From the NCBI GenBank assembly GCA_964017145.1, contig OZ024848.1, forward strand, positions 880,501 through 944,500: a DNA stretch of 64,000 bases, written 5' to 3'. This DNA comes from Agrocybe praecox. Lineage: Eukaryota > Basidiomycota > Agaricomycetes > Agaricales > Agrocybaceae. The position numbers and the translations under genes were made by a program. Under the pieces are notes generated by a model. It saw nothing but the letters and a program-made list of their open reading frames with translations. It ran no database searches and was not told the origin of the DNA. Below are positions 33,793 to 45,793 of the stretch, piece by piece; the stretch's first letter is position 1; every line of letters begins with the position of its first letter.

Positions 33793-35824
33793 ATGGTCAG
33801 TTTTCCTTTTTCTTCCTTCTATCTTGCTCATTGTCTCTCCTCACAGATCATCAGCTCTAAAAAATACGCATGGTATGCCTTGCTCTGCATTGTCGTCGTC
33901 GTCGTCGTTTTTTCTGATTATTTTCTTTCTCTAGTGAGACCTGTATCAAGGGTCATCGTTCTTCAGCTTGCAAACACACAGACAGACCCCTATTCGAAAT
34001 AAAAAAGAAAGGGCGTCCTGTCACCCAATGCGAGCACTGTCGCGAGCTTCGTAAAACAAAGCAGGTTCACGTAAAATGTCTATGTGAAACCAAGGCTGAA
34101 TCTTCATCCTCCTACTCTCATCAGCAAGGTGTGTTGCTTCATTTTTATGTCCTGGTATACGGTCAGCTCATGGATAAGATTATATTTCGCGCTTCTTGTT
34201 ACTTAGGACCTAAGCAGGGATTTGAGAGCGCCGCGTTTCCCAATGGCTTGCCCCAAGCATTGGAAGCGTCGGTCGCATTTCAAAGCCTCGCCGAAGGCAC
34301 TTCCTCGGACTCTGACCATGGTGGTATGCAGCTCCTCCCCAGGCGACATTTTTTTTGCTCTGCAGCCATGCTGATCTTCCATTAGGGGTGCATCGAGGCC
34401 ACCACCAATGCAAGTCGGGAGACCCTTGCACTTGCGTGCAGCCGAGAACCAGGAATCGGACTAGAGGAGGGTCTCATGAGCAAGTTCAGCACCACGATGC
34501 TACTGCTTCGGACTCGTTGCGCGATAATCCCTCTAGCTCGTCGCGCACCTCTTCTCAGATCCTTGCCCGCATTGCGGAATTGCGCCCCGTTCTCCCCCGC
34601 CCCACTCAAGGCGGACCCGTGCATAACCCATCGACTGGCCTCCCTCATGGCCACAGCAGCCGTCATCACGATATTAAACCGTACCAACACACCCCGCATG
34701 GCGTTACCCACCCACCCGTCGCTCCGCCCTCATCCTTCCTTCCTCCTTATACCTTCAACGACCAGGATACATATGCCAATCAATTGCAGACAATGGGCGG
34801 GTCTGCCGACTGGGCGCCAAGTGAAGAAATTTTCGGATTTGATATCAACTCATTTCCTTCGCCCTGTGGGTGCGGTGACAGCTGTAACTGTCCAGGCTGC
34901 CTTCACCACAGCAGGGTGGCGTCTACACCCTCGTCTTCTGCATACGCATCATGTCACAATCCAGATGTCTGCGCGACCTGCTTAGACTGTACCATCATGT
35001 CCCTCCCATCTTCAGCCGTATTGCCGCCCGATACAGCCTTGTCAATATACGACTCTCAGATGCAAAACGATGCTATTGACGATTGGCTGCGACAGATGTC
35101 TTCTACTTTACCTTCTGATAATTCCTCTAACCAATTTCAACAGAGCTATCAAGGCCTTCCCTTTCAGCAACAAGCCCCTACTGGCTGGAGCGATCAAAGC
35201 AATTATCCATTCCCAGAGCAACAAAACAACTCGAATTTCAACTTCGGACCGTCATCCGCTCCAAGTATGATGTCGTACAACCCTCCTCCACCTCAGCCTC
35301 CTTCCAGCAATCCAGGTTATTCTAATCCTGTTGCACGCGCCGGCCATCGTGTCCAAGGGTCTATGTCTAGCCTAGGACCACAGATTGACCCAAGGCTACT
35401 CGCACAAGGCGGTCAGGTGAACAACAACAACAATAACCAACAATACACCCGCTTCATGGACCAAGCTCGGAGTCGCTCGCCCTCAACGTCGTCCCAGTCG
35501 AGCTATCACGGATCAGATCACCAAGGAGTGGGTGGTAGTGGAGGTGTCGGTGTGGGAAGCGTGCCAAACCCACCGTACCGTCCCAGTGGCCGTATCCAAG
35601 GCATGGCCACGTCTCAGACACAGGGCCTCCGTTCTATGCCCCATCTCGATATCAGGCCGAATATGCAACGCGGTCCCAGCTCAGGATCGTCCGCCAGCAT
35701 ATCACCTTCGCCCGGTTCTAGTGCTGCTTCCTCCAGTGTCACACGCGGCCCTTACGCTTCGAGTAATCCTGAAACGAGGCAGTCCGAGTATGACCCTTCG
35801 TTAGCTGGCCTACGTCTCTATTAG
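33793..35824 (+). CDS. copper-fist transcription factor (Cuf1/Mac1/GRISEA type)
   Basis: Five exons (33793-33795, 33847-33872, 33935-34128, 34207-34323, 34386-35824) give 592 residues. The first exon is the ATG alone. The N-terminal copper-fist DNA-binding domain reads KKYACETCIKGHRSSACKH, then IKKKGRPVTQCEHCRELRK with the zinc-binding Cys/His set and the KGRP minor-groove motif. C-terminal Cys clusters HHQCKSGDPCTC and CGCGDSCNCPGCLHH resemble the copper-sensing motifs of activators of copper-uptake genes in other fungi. Long Ser/Pro/Gln/Asn-rich stretches between are typical activation regions. It would act in the nucleus, responding to copper shortage or excess. The CxCxxxCxCxxC motif favours the Mac1/Cuf1 side; the sequence alone does not prove the direction of response. 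Confidence 0.9.
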
Positions 35825-36374
35825 GATTATTAAATAGTTGAATTCCTGCCGGAATCTTTTTTTACTTCGAACCCCGAAGTGTCCTGAATTATCTTATATG
35901 TTTCCTGAATCTTTGATTCGATTTTTTTTGTCTTGAATTTCATCCTTTGACTTGTCCTTGTCTTCCCCTTTCTTCTTCTCGGCCAGCCAACCACTGCTCG
36001 CTTCGGTTGATTTGTCTCGTTCGATTAGTTGTTACCGTAGTAAATAGAGATATTTTCACTTGAGTAACCAACCAGGCTGAAAAATTCTCCATTTACTACA
36101 TCCTATGTATTCGTATTTCTCATTGTCCCCGGCATGTATAAATGACCCCTTGTGCAGATCCCTGGAGCGAATAACGTCAGCTTTCGTTCTTATTTAAATT
36201 ACTCAATCGTCGCGGTGATACCATCGCTTCCCTAATAAAATCGCAGTCTAGCTACTGCGTGAGCCTAACGCAGTCGAGTGACTTGAACTAGCACTGCACA
36301 TGTTCAAATTTACCTTACTCCTTGTCCTTTTTTATTCTCTTTTCTCTAGCATTCTCGCTCTCTCGGGAATCGGG
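35825..36374. other. intergenic, 3' UTR and promoter of GGPP synthase
   Basis: T-rich 3' flank of the copper-fist gene, then a pyrimidine-rich tract right before the GGPP synthase ATG (36300-36370), typical of strong fungal start regions. No gene. Confidence 0.6.
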
Positions 36375-37934
36375 ATGTCTGCGTACGATAACATATTGGA
36401 CGTCCTTTCAAAAGACCCCGTATGGTCTAAGGAAAACGAACAGGCAAGCACAACTTCTCCTTCTATCTGCATTTTTGTACCCCCGCCGAATCACGAAGCT
36501 CTGCTCATACAGCTGTCGATTCTTCACAGGTCATCCTCGAGCCGTTCAGATACATCACATCTAATCCGGGCAAGGAAATACGCGGCAAGCTCATCGAAGC
36601 GTTCAATCTGTGGCTCAATGTGCCAAACGACAAGCTGCAGGTCATCGCAAAGGTGGTGAACATGCTACATGCGGCCAGTTTAATGTGCTTTTCTTTTTCT
36701 GTTTACTCCCCATATGACGACCCTTGCCCCTGTCCCATGGTTTCCTTTCGTTCTACCTTTGCTGATATGCTGATGTGTGAATGTGAATGCGATGCACAGG
36801 GTGGATGACATCGAAGATGATTCTCAGCTGAGACGAGGGACTCCTGGTATGCCTTTTTTTTTAAAAAAATGGCTGTGTATGCTGCGCGCTTGCTTACTGC
36901 TGCGATTATTTTTTGTGTGAAGTCGCGCATAAGATCTATGGCATCCCACAAACTATCAACACCGCCAACTACGTCTACTTCTTGGCTTTTCAAGAGCTAT
37001 TTGCCCTCCGTGGAACCGATACATCTGAACGAGAAGGCCAGGCGCTCCATGCGCTCGTAACAGGTGAAATAACATTCGTCATATGGGGCGAATATCCTGC
37101 TTACTCCCTTTTGGTAATCTAGACGAACTTTTATCCTTGCACCGTGGTCAAGGCCTGGAAATACTGTGGCGCGATTCTCTTCAATGTCCCTCAGAGGAAG
37201 AATACATCTCAATGGTTAATAACAGTGCGTCTTTTCTTCGTCAAATCATTTGCGTTATTCACCATATGATAATAGAAACCGGTGGTCTCCTGAGGATCGG
37301 TATCAAGCTAATGATGGAGTGCTGTACCACAAATTCCAATGTGTATGTGTAACTCATGATAACTATCTTCACTGTCTGGCATCTGACGGACGATGACAGG
37401 AATTATGTGCCCCTGGTGAACTTGATAGGGGTCTACTTCCAAATTCGAGACGATCTTATGAACCTGCAAAGCACAGAAGTATTTACTGCTATTACTGCTA
37501 ATTTCATGGGCATATTTATACCTATCTGTCTTTTGCCAGTACACCTCAAACAAGGGCTTCGCCGAAGACTTGACCGAAGGAAAGTTCTCCTTCCCGGTCG
37601 TACACGGAATACACGCAAATAAATCTGATCGGCAGATCCTGAGTAAGTCCTTATTTGCTTGGCTGTACTACCATACACCTTTCTCTATCACTGACGGACC
37701 AACGCGGTGATGTAAATAGACGTACTCCAAAAGCGACCAACGACACCGACATTGAAGATCCATACGATCAACTATCTTCGGGACGGCACAAAATCGTTTG
37801 ACTACACACTGTCCGTGCTGGAGAATCTCGAAGGACAGACAAGAACGGAGATCGCACGGTTGGGCGGAAACAAGGGGTTGGAGGCGATCATGGATTTGCT
37901 CCATGTCGACGCGTCGAAATTTGGTCAAAGTTGA
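36375..37934 (+). CDS. geranylgeranyl diphosphate synthase
   Basis: Trans-prenyltransferase making C20 GGPP from FPP and IPP for prenylation and diterpenes. Reading across about eight exons gives the first Asp-rich motif [12 protein letters not shown], the conserved [20 protein letters not shown], the [12 protein letters not shown] helix, and the second Asp-rich motif [11 protein letters not shown]. It then reads [14 protein letters not shown] and a tail ending KFGQS. The first exon (36375-36443) encodes [19 protein letters not shown] and is followed by an intron starting GC, not GT (36444-36529). Later introns are GT-AG. Length is close to the usual 300-320 residues. There is no terpene-cyclase partner nearby, so a housekeeping role is more likely than a toxin or diterpene cluster. 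Confidence 0.92.
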
Positions 37935-38083
37935 GCATGGAGGACTCGGATAGGAGTCGATTAAGACTATGCTTAACCTTGATAATAGAACCTATATATA
38001 TCGATTCCGCGATCTCTTGCCTTTAAACATACAAGTAGTATATAATTTTAATTAATGACAATGACGGCGCATGTCCGTAAAAT

Positions 38084-39825
38084 TTAAGAATCGTGGACTA
38101 GACCAGAATACAAAGTCTCTTCAAACTCTTTATAAAGCTTTGTCGTCTCGAGATCACGCCCGGGCAGAATTTGAGTTCCGAAAACTGCAGCAACACCAGT
38201 AGTTGGGTCCATGAAATAAACGGTACCAGCCCATCCTGACCCTGGTCCAGCAAGAAATCGATGAGCTTACCCTTTATCTGATTAGAGCTATGTATACTCA
38301 CAAAAAGCAGAGCCTTTCTTGCGACGTCCTGGCCAATCGTAGGTAGTGACTGCCAGAGCAGTGCTCCATTGGTTCCCACCTGGGTGCTGATAATATTGGT
38401 CGGTAAAATGTTCCAGGGACGCAATTCCTGCGTCGGGGAGGGCAGGCACAAAGAACTGTTGAACCGTCGAAGGTGAAAGTATGCCTTTGGATATACGACC
38501 CGCTAGAATCCGATTTTTGGATCAGTAAAGGTAAAGGTTGCTCATGAAAGTGAAAGGCAGGTGAAACTAACCCTGAATCTGGAGAAGGTGTCGCAAAAGA
38601 GAGAGATTGTCTCGCAAAGAGGTATATAATCCGACTCCGCCAAAGCAAAGGAGATCTATCAATGGTTTAAAATGGTTTTTGCCAAGAACCTATGATAGGT
38701 ACGCATGAGCCTAGAGGGAGATTGTTACCTTCGTTTGGATCACGCTCGATGAGCACGACCTGATCAGCCCATGGCTCCAGCTTTCCATCCCTACGATATG
38801 TAATGGGGAGCAACTTTTTGTGGACTTCCGGGGTTAAGTAGAAAGAAGCTTTCATATCTAGCGGCCCAAATATGTTCGCCTGGCTATATATCACTTTCAG
38901 AATAGCGACACAAAAAGGGGGTCATGAAATGATTCAAACCAATAATTTTCTAGCGTTATCCCCGTAACCTTTTCAACGATGAACCCCAGAACATCGGAGC
39001 TGAAACCATAGGCAACTATTTTAATGACCCGTCAAATTTTGTGGTCAGAAGAGAAGCGCCTAAGAGCTTAAGCGCTTACAGTTTGTTCCAGGTTCAAATT
39101 TAAGCGGGATCCCCGGAAGACCTCCCTAGTAATAGGATTTAGGACCGGTATTGACCAATTGCATAGAGGGCATTATATAAGATGTAAAGAGGGCATACCT
39201 TGACATTTTTGAAAAATTCAGTGTGTGGATCAGTTTTGTTGTGCGCTGCACGGTACGCTGGCGGAAGTGAGGTATTTTTCACGGGTGGGATAGGATAGAC
39301 AGGATAGAAAAGACCACTGGTGAAATTTAAGAGGTGCTTGACGCGCATAATCGTCTTGACCGGTTTAAAGGTAGGAAACTGAGCAGTGATGTCATCGAGT
39401 ACTATCGCGTTGGCAAATTCAGGGAAGAAGTCAGTCACAGGAGTTTCCTGAGTGAACTTGTCCTGTTCTATGAGCTGAAGTGCAGCTATCTGTGCAGAAA
39501 TTGACGCCATCGAAAAACAACACAAGAAATTGTCAGTTATTTTGACATACATGTGCAATCAGTTTTGTCTGGCTGCAGATCCAAAAGGGTGTATCTGGAG
39601 TTACTGCACCGCTGGTAGGATCGTTGAAGACTTTGTAGCCTCCGCTGTTCAAGTATATTTCCTCGTCGGTACTTGAAGCAACGAACACAAAGCCTGGTAT
39701 TTTTCGTTCTTCCACTACCCTAGCCTGATCGACTTGTGAATATATCACATCTCAAGCTAACAGACCTGTAAACAGACCACTAGGGCGTCCAGCTTCTTCT
39801 CTCCTTCAGGGGATAATTTGACCAT
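38084..39825 (-). CDS. serine beta-lactamase-like hydrolase (class C fold)
   Basis: Beta-lactamase/transpeptidase-like family, which in fungi includes esterases and related hydrolases of unknown substrate. The nucleophile motif S-x-x-K is read as CSQTKLIAH near 39560. Then come LLNFTSGLFYPV, LPGIPLKFEPGTN, a YGFSSDVLGFIVEK segment carrying the second catalytic Tyr, and a C-terminal HPGGNQWSTALAV and SAFWAGWAGTVYF. No signal peptide. Start ATG at 39825 encodes MVKLSPEGEKKLDALV; an intron then joins it to ARVVEERKIPGFVFVAS. About seven exons with short introns. It is convergent with the GGPP synthase gene, the two stops being only 150 bases apart. The role is not deducible. Confidence 0.85.
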
Positions 39826-40315
39826 GATGTAAAGGAACAAGTGGGAGATATTAAAGCATGCATGGATCCGGAATGGTTATACTCCAGTCCCGTGCACCCG
39901 TTTCTTCACATCTGAGGGAATACGGGCCTCTGATGATTGTCGACATGAGAATCGACTGCCAACCTAAGGTCTGTGAGAAATATAGTGTTAATAATAGTCC
40001 TTTCACGTGACCGGTTAAATTGAATTCTTCCACTGCTAGTAGGTTGAAGACCTAACATTGACAATTCAAAGTTGCCTGCTCGACGGCCTCCACTTGCTCT
40101 CTTTCTCTATTTCATCCTGACGAATCACACCCTTTAGCGCCCATCTAACGACTCACGTCGAGTAAGGATATTGAAACGATACGTGACGAATCTGAACGAC
40201 GCGACATAATTTATAATTAAGGCGCAGCATACGCGACGCGAAACATTCAAGATCGTTGCGCTCATTATAACCAGGAACACGCAAAGCGTGTAAAACTCTC
40301 CATCGTAATATTGAG
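39826..40315. other. divergent intergenic region
   Basis: 490 bases between the hydrolase and RSC7 starts. No gene recognised. Likely holds both promoters. Confidence 0.6.
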
Positions 40316-42233
40316 ATGAAGAACTCGGTACCAAAAATCGTCATCAAACCGAGGACGTCCTCTGTGCGGAATACTGCCGCTAATACACCGTCTGCTGCAG
40401 CAACACCAACAACAGAAGCAGAGTCGGGTAATGAAGGAAACGACGATGAGGCAGAGAATGACGACGCTATGGATGTAGACCAAGAGGCAGGCAGTCCTGT
40501 AGAAGAAAATCAAGCAGATGACGATCCAGGAAATGAAGATTTTGTTGATACGCCTGCGCCCCGGCCCCGGGGTCGCCCTCGCGGGAGAGGAAGAGGTTCT
40601 GCTGCGGGAACTAGCACACCACGCGCGAGAGGAAGAGGAAGGGGTCGTGGCAGAGGTCGTGGTCGAGGCGCCAATTCTTTGTTAATCAGGCTCCCGAAGA
40701 GAAATGACGACGATACAGAAGCAGAAGGGGAAGGAGACAATGATGGCGAAGGCGAAGGCGGTGACGGGGAAGGGGACTTGAACAGCGATGCACCCATGGG
40801 AGCCGGAAAACCGTTTCGCAAGATACACGGGGAAGTTTATATCATCGACGGTGATGAGTTCATTACAGAAGAAAATCCTAAAGGCGATGAAAAGATTGAC
40901 AAGTTTGGCAATCTTCTGGGAGGTTAGTCTATCCAGACATCTTTATGTCACCTACGACGTTTATGCATTTTCTTAGGTCGTAGATTCAAGGCTGCTACTT
41001 TTACCCTGCCAAATAGGCATCCCCAACGACAATACATGCTTGCAATCGATGCGGCGCGGACATCTGGCTTTAGAGACTCGCTATATTACTTCCGCAGAAA
41101 TGTGCTGGCCTTCAAACTCAACGCTACGCAACCAGAGAAGGACTACCTCATTTCAGAGGGGAAGCTAGGATCGCACTTGAGAACGAGAAGTGTTACTCTG
41201 GTCACTGCAAGAAGTGCATTCAAGCTGCATGGCAGCAAGATGGTCATCGGTTTGTTCATATTTCACAACTCACATTATACACAAACTAATACCTTTCTAA
41301 CAGACGGTCGATGGGTGACAGACGACTACTACGAAGACAAAGTATTAGAAGAAATCGCCGCCAAAGGTCTGAAAGCTGGCGAATTGGTCGGTGAATTGCC
41401 CGATCCAAACGCGACCCATCACAACAACGAACTGTCTGCTCTGAACGCCAATGCTGCTGCTGCTGCGGCTAACAAAGCTGAACGAGGAGGTGGCGGTGGC
41501 GGTGGTATCTACCGTGCTGGAGGTCCTACGACGATATTCGGTGCTAGCGGCTGGGGTCCTTTCAGCGACGGTCCACTGAACGCCGTTCGAAAAAGTATCC
41601 TGTCTCGAGACGGCGTCGCTGAGGAGAATTGGATGTGGATGATGGCTACTAGAGTAAGCGAATCCAACGAAAAATGGGCCAAGCAACGGAAGGAAACTCT
41701 GAAAGTGGTGGAAGGCGTCGACGGATTAGTAATGGGAGGTGCAATTCTACCAGCTTCCGAGAGTGCAAGTACGACAAATTGGAAACAAGAAAACGATGAT
41801 GAAACTGCAGGGGAAGGCGAAGACGTGGTCGTCGATGTTGTAGACGGTGCAACGAAACCAAAGTCAAAGAAGCGCAAAGTTGAATTTGATGAAGATATCC
41901 CAGCTTTGGGCATTTACGAACCTCACAGCAATCTAATTCACTGTAAGACGTTCTTTTTCCTGTCTGATGCAGTTTTGCTGACACATTATACTGCATTTTC
42001 CAGACCGAGCAGATACGCAGCCAACATCAAGTAAATGGGAGAGTATCCTCAATTCTTCAACGAAGAAGAAAGTGCTAGGTGGCACCAAAGTCGGAAACGG
42101 TGCCTGGGCGCTTGCATACATCGACACTGTCATGGAATTCCCAGGGTCTGATGAATCCCCAGAAGCGAAAGCCCGGGAAAGGATATTGAAGGAAGTGGAA
42201 AACGCGGCGGACAGTCCAATCGAGTTGAGCTGA
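40316..42233 (+). CDS. RSC7: RSC7/Swp82-family chromatin-remodelling subunit
   Basis: Four exons (40316-40922, 40977-41249, 41304-41942, 42004-42233) give 582 residues. Fungal Rsc7 and Swp82 belong to the RSC and SWI/SNF remodellers. The conserved core starts GKPFRKIHGEVYIIDGDEF, continues KIDKFGNLLGGRRFKAATF, LPNRHPQRQYMLAIDAARTS, SHLRTRSVTLVTARSAFKLH and GRWVTDDYYE. Upstream is a Ser/Glu/Asp-rich stretch and then RPRGRPRGRGRGS, an AT-hook-like core, with a longer Arg-Gly repeat. Downstream are an Ala/Gly-rich patch and the basic signal KPKSKKRKVEF. Located in the nucleus. All introns are GT-AG and 53-61 nt. Confidence 0.92.
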
Positions 42234-42844
42234 CATGCATGCTGCTCATTCACCCTGACCTCCTTTCCTTCGCATTCTTCTTGCGGTCCTTTTAAACCTT
42301 TTAGCTCTGTATGTGTTGTGGAGTCATATAATTAATTTCGCCAACGCCTGAAATTTAATTTGAAAGAGTATTCTTTCTTCCTTGACTTAGTTCAGCTTCA
42401 TGTCGCGCTTGTGCCCTCAGTTCTTCCTTCCGCGCCGACAACATGAGAATAAGATGTTATTTTTCACATTTATCAACATTGATATAGATGCAACAGAGAT
42501 GCACTACAACCGTGGCACCAAAGGAAGACACAAATACATATACGACATTAAACCTTATCGATAACCTACGAACCTGTGAATCAGACAGGTATTGAGATAG
42601 CCAGCGAGAAATTATTTTACTTACAAGATGATAGTTTGTTTCATGTTGATTAGGGCATTCCAGCGTAGATCCTAGACGACCAAGTCTGGGAGAATGTAGC
42701 AAGCAATATGGTGGATGATATAAAACATGATGGGTTCAAGGGATCCTCCGAGATGGCATGTATTACACATTGAGATGTTGAGGGGGGCACAAAAAAGCCA
42801 TACAATGCGACCTCTTCGTCGATGATGACGATGATGATGATGAT
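42234..42844. other. convergent 3' flanks
   Basis: Between the stop of RSC7 and the stop of the next gene. GATGATGATG repeat at 42820-42843 overlaps the right edge. No gene recognised. Confidence 0.6.
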
Positions 42845-44268
42845 TTAGTCCGAAACGATTTCGCTGGGCAAGATATCCCGATAACTAACGGAACTTCTCG
42901 CTCTCTTGCTTCTCCTCGTAGATGTCTCTTGTTCTGGTTCGTTTGAGGTGTCGTTTGTCCCTGCGTTTGTCCCTCCTGCTGATGATGATGACGGTTCTGG
43001 AGTTGGGCCCACTGCGGGGGATGCATTTACTCTACCTTTCTCTGGTCTGTCGTACGGCTTCGCCCACCTCTTCCTTGATTTATACGTGGCCGCTGTGATT
43101 GGTATGAGTTGCCAATTCGAATGTAAAGAATGCATGTTTTTACCTTCTTCTCTTTCAATTTTATTGAGCCTGACACGTGGGGTTGGTATAGGCGGAGGTG
43201 AAGGACTTCTGGGTATTCGTATGGAAATTTGTTCAAAATATTTAGCAGTTTCCTTGTCAAAACGTGCTTCAAATCTTGCGGTGCTTTCATTCTTCCCTTG
43301 CATCCTCTCAACAGCTAGATGAACAACAGTAAGCAAGTTTGAACGCGTATGATGATGATGTAGAAAGTACAAACAGCGGAAACTGGTTGCTTTTGTGCCT
43401 TCGATGGGTAGGATAGACGGGCCATAGATGGCTTCCATTCGTTTGATAACATTTTCAACTACCCTACAACAGACATATAGATCACTAACTAGGTAACAAC
43501 AGACAGGCAGTACACACTTTGGATTGGAATATTCAGTGACTCCACAAGAAACGACAACGTCGAGGACAGCGCGCCAGTTTAGAGGTTCTATACGATTTTG
43601 CCAGCTCGCCGCCCGCGCAGGAGTATGAGAAGCAAGAATGCCCAAGATGACAGAGAGATAGTTCGCGATTATAGAAGACAAATATGGGACGTAGTACGGA
43701 GGGTCAGGGTCATCGGACTCGGGGTCCATATCAAGTACATGGATTGCACCGTCTTCGTCGTTAACGACCGCGCCTTCGCCGTTGTCCATATCGTCTTCTT
43801 CAGAATCTGCAACAGCAACAGGGAATTCTATCGGAGAACGCGACTGGGTTATTTTAGAGGCAATGACAGAGATTTCGTCTTCAAGGGTCCATTCCGGTAT
43901 GAGAACATCATTCAAAGGCAGCGGCCAACGAGTCCAATGATTACGCCTGCGTCGTTTTGGGATGACCGGAGAAGCCCTTTGTTTTCCCTTGGCCTTTTCA
44001 CTTTTCGGAGACATTGAAGCATTATTAGGGTGATTCAAATCACTCGGTCCAGCTGTGGGAAAATCTATTCCAGGGTGAAAAGGACGCGTGAAAGCAGGAT
44101 GAAAAAAAAACGCGTACCAGGCTCATCCAGACTCAAGGCAAACGGTGAACCTTGAACCATGTGTTTGGTAAGATCCATAGCATCCCTGACTCGTAAGGCA
44201 CGCATAAGAGAGGCATATTCAGAAAGTTCATGGTGGAGCGCTGCTGGAACCCGGCGCTTGGCCATCAT
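42845..44268 (-). CDS. unrecognised basic/acidic nuclear protein
   Basis: Read as four exons: a first one from the ATG at 44268 (MMAKRRVPAALHHELSEYAS), a long second one, and two more after introns near 43445-43515 and 43320-43390. The segment KRRRRNHWTRWPLPLNDVLI followed by PEWTLEDEISVIASKI is distinctive and looks conserved in character. Then follow an acidic stretch and the helical LSSIIANYLSVILGILASHT. Next comes NRIEPLNWRAVLDVVVSCGV, and a basic tail ending RRSKRARSSVSYRDILPSE. Two basic clusters suggest nuclear location. It could belong to a fungal RNA polymerase I factor (Rrn9-like) family, but that is only an impression. No catalytic motif is visible. Confidence 0.6.
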
Positions 44269-44899
44269 GGCAGACAGGAAAGGACTTCGCGAAGAGAACC
44301 AAATCAGCCGCCCGACGGAATGAGTCGGAATGACGGCAAGGTGAATTGCCGAGTCGTGTGAGTGATTACGTAATAACTATACAGTACCGAGCACAACAAG
44401 ACCAGGCAAGGATCTCAGGCACCCCTAGTTCTACTCATCATCATAAACAGTGCGTAGGCCTTGTTAATGTTTTTGTCCTTGTACTTATAGTTTATAAGCA
44501 GACCATGAGAGAGAAGTGGAAGAAAAAGAGATCCCGCAGGCTTAGGCGCAAGCGCAGAAAGATGAGGGCCCGTTCCAGTGCGCATTATTCTGATTCAAAT
44601 TTGAACCGCGATTAACTTGGCTCTTTGTCAGAGTAAATGCATCTCGCTTGTGAATCCGCTGCACGCTTTCCAATCAACTCCGTTCAAATACTGAAAACAC
44701 CCGAATGACGAACGTTCACCGTTATATCACCTTTTCTTCACGAGGAACGCGTTGTGCTGCAAAAGATACACAATGTGCGCTTTAGGTCGAAGTGCACGCA
44801 GCTTTGGCTTTGGTCAAGTCTAGCTAGCGCTGTTGTCGAGTCGTCTACCATGAAATGTTCAAAATAAAACGATTTATCATCGTACAATTTGTGATTTGC
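44269..44899. other. intergenic, no gene recognised
   Basis: Left part is the promoter of the preceding minus-strand gene; right part is the 3' flank of the nucleotidyltransferase. A short plus-strand basic frame near 44500-44610 (KKKRSRRLRRKRRKMRARSS) has no family support. Confidence 0.5.
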
Positions 44900-45793
44900 C
44901 TAAGTTTTTACGTCTTCCTGTGTCAATAATGCCCAATCTTCCGGCTTTATGATGCTCTCCAGGTCTTCCATCAACACATGGTTATCCCCGAATCTTCTTC
45001 GATAAGTGCGAACATATTTCAACAAGTCGTCCTTGCTTTTGCCTTGGTAGAGTTCGAATTCGATTTTCATGTCGCGTGATGCCAGCCATACGATCATGAA
45101 TTCAAGGTCTGCCTGATCAGACTGGCACTTTGCCACTGTTTTGTGGTAGGTAGATTCATAACTTCCTGCCCATCGTTTCATTTTCGTGAGGATCAAAATG
45201 GATGGATGAAGAATTGGAATTGCTGTGGAGTTTAAGCGCCAGTGGTTGATGCGATTAAATTCATTTACTTACTCCTTCCCGACTCTTCCTCAACGTACAT
45301 CTTCGGCTCTGGTACAGTTGGAAGTCCAAGGTTTCCAGCTGCAAGTGTTTCTATTTGAACGTTCCCTTTACTCGCGTGAAGGAGTTGTCTGTCGCGCAAG
45401 TCGCCAATCAGTTCCTATGGTACCTATTTAGTAAGTCCCAAACCTTCTGTTCAACGAAAAATGTACTTTAACATAGTAGAACTTGATGAACTCTGAGGCG
45501 AAATGCCCATCTAACTCTCTCAACTTCTCCCGTAAGGTCAAAAGATCGACGCCCTTTGTTTTAATCAACACGTCTATATCGTATTCAGGATTCAGGATGC
45601 GTATAGCTATGCAACTTTTTTTGGAACTTATCTGTGTAGGCCTGGTGTGCCCAAGAAGATGCCATGCGAATCCACCAATGAAAGCATACTCGCAATCTAG
45701 TTTATCAAGGTGCTCCCCAAGAACCAATGCTGCTGTAGACTGGTCTTTCGTCGATGTGGTGATCGAGACAGTCGTACGAGGTCGTGGTTGCAT
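44900..45793 (-). CDS. small nucleotidyltransferase-fold protein with an apparent AT-AC intron
   Basis: Four exons (45632-45793, 45473-45580, 45273-45414, 44900-45222) give 244 residues. The N-terminal half has the nucleotidyltransferase core: FIGGFAWHLLG (GG helix) then DIDVLIKTKGVDLLTLREKL (DxD metal site), as in fungal proteins related to toxin-antitoxin-type or tRNA-like nucleotidyltransferases. Later exons hold ELIGDLRDRQLLHAS, IPILHPSILILTKMKRWAGS and a helical C-terminal part ending QEDVKT. Joining RPTQ to DIDVLI restores the family pattern only if 45581-45631 is removed; its ends on the coding strand are ATAAGT and AATAC instead of GT-AG. If retained it adds 17 in-frame residues. Substrate unknown. 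Confidence 0.75.

Noticed and set aside
36300..36374. In-frame upstream ATG giving GGPP synthase a hydrophobic ER-like leader
   Set aside because: The hydrophobic residues come from a pyrimidine-rich tract common before fungal start codons, and family members start near 36375.
36375..39825. GGPP synthase region as a diterpene gene cluster
   Set aside because: No terpene cyclase, P450 or transporter nearby; the beta-lactamase-like hydrolase alone is not enough.
40510..40821. Minus-strand Ser/Pro-rich frame opposite RSC7
   Set aside because: Mirror of the Arg-Gly/Glu repeats on the plus strand.
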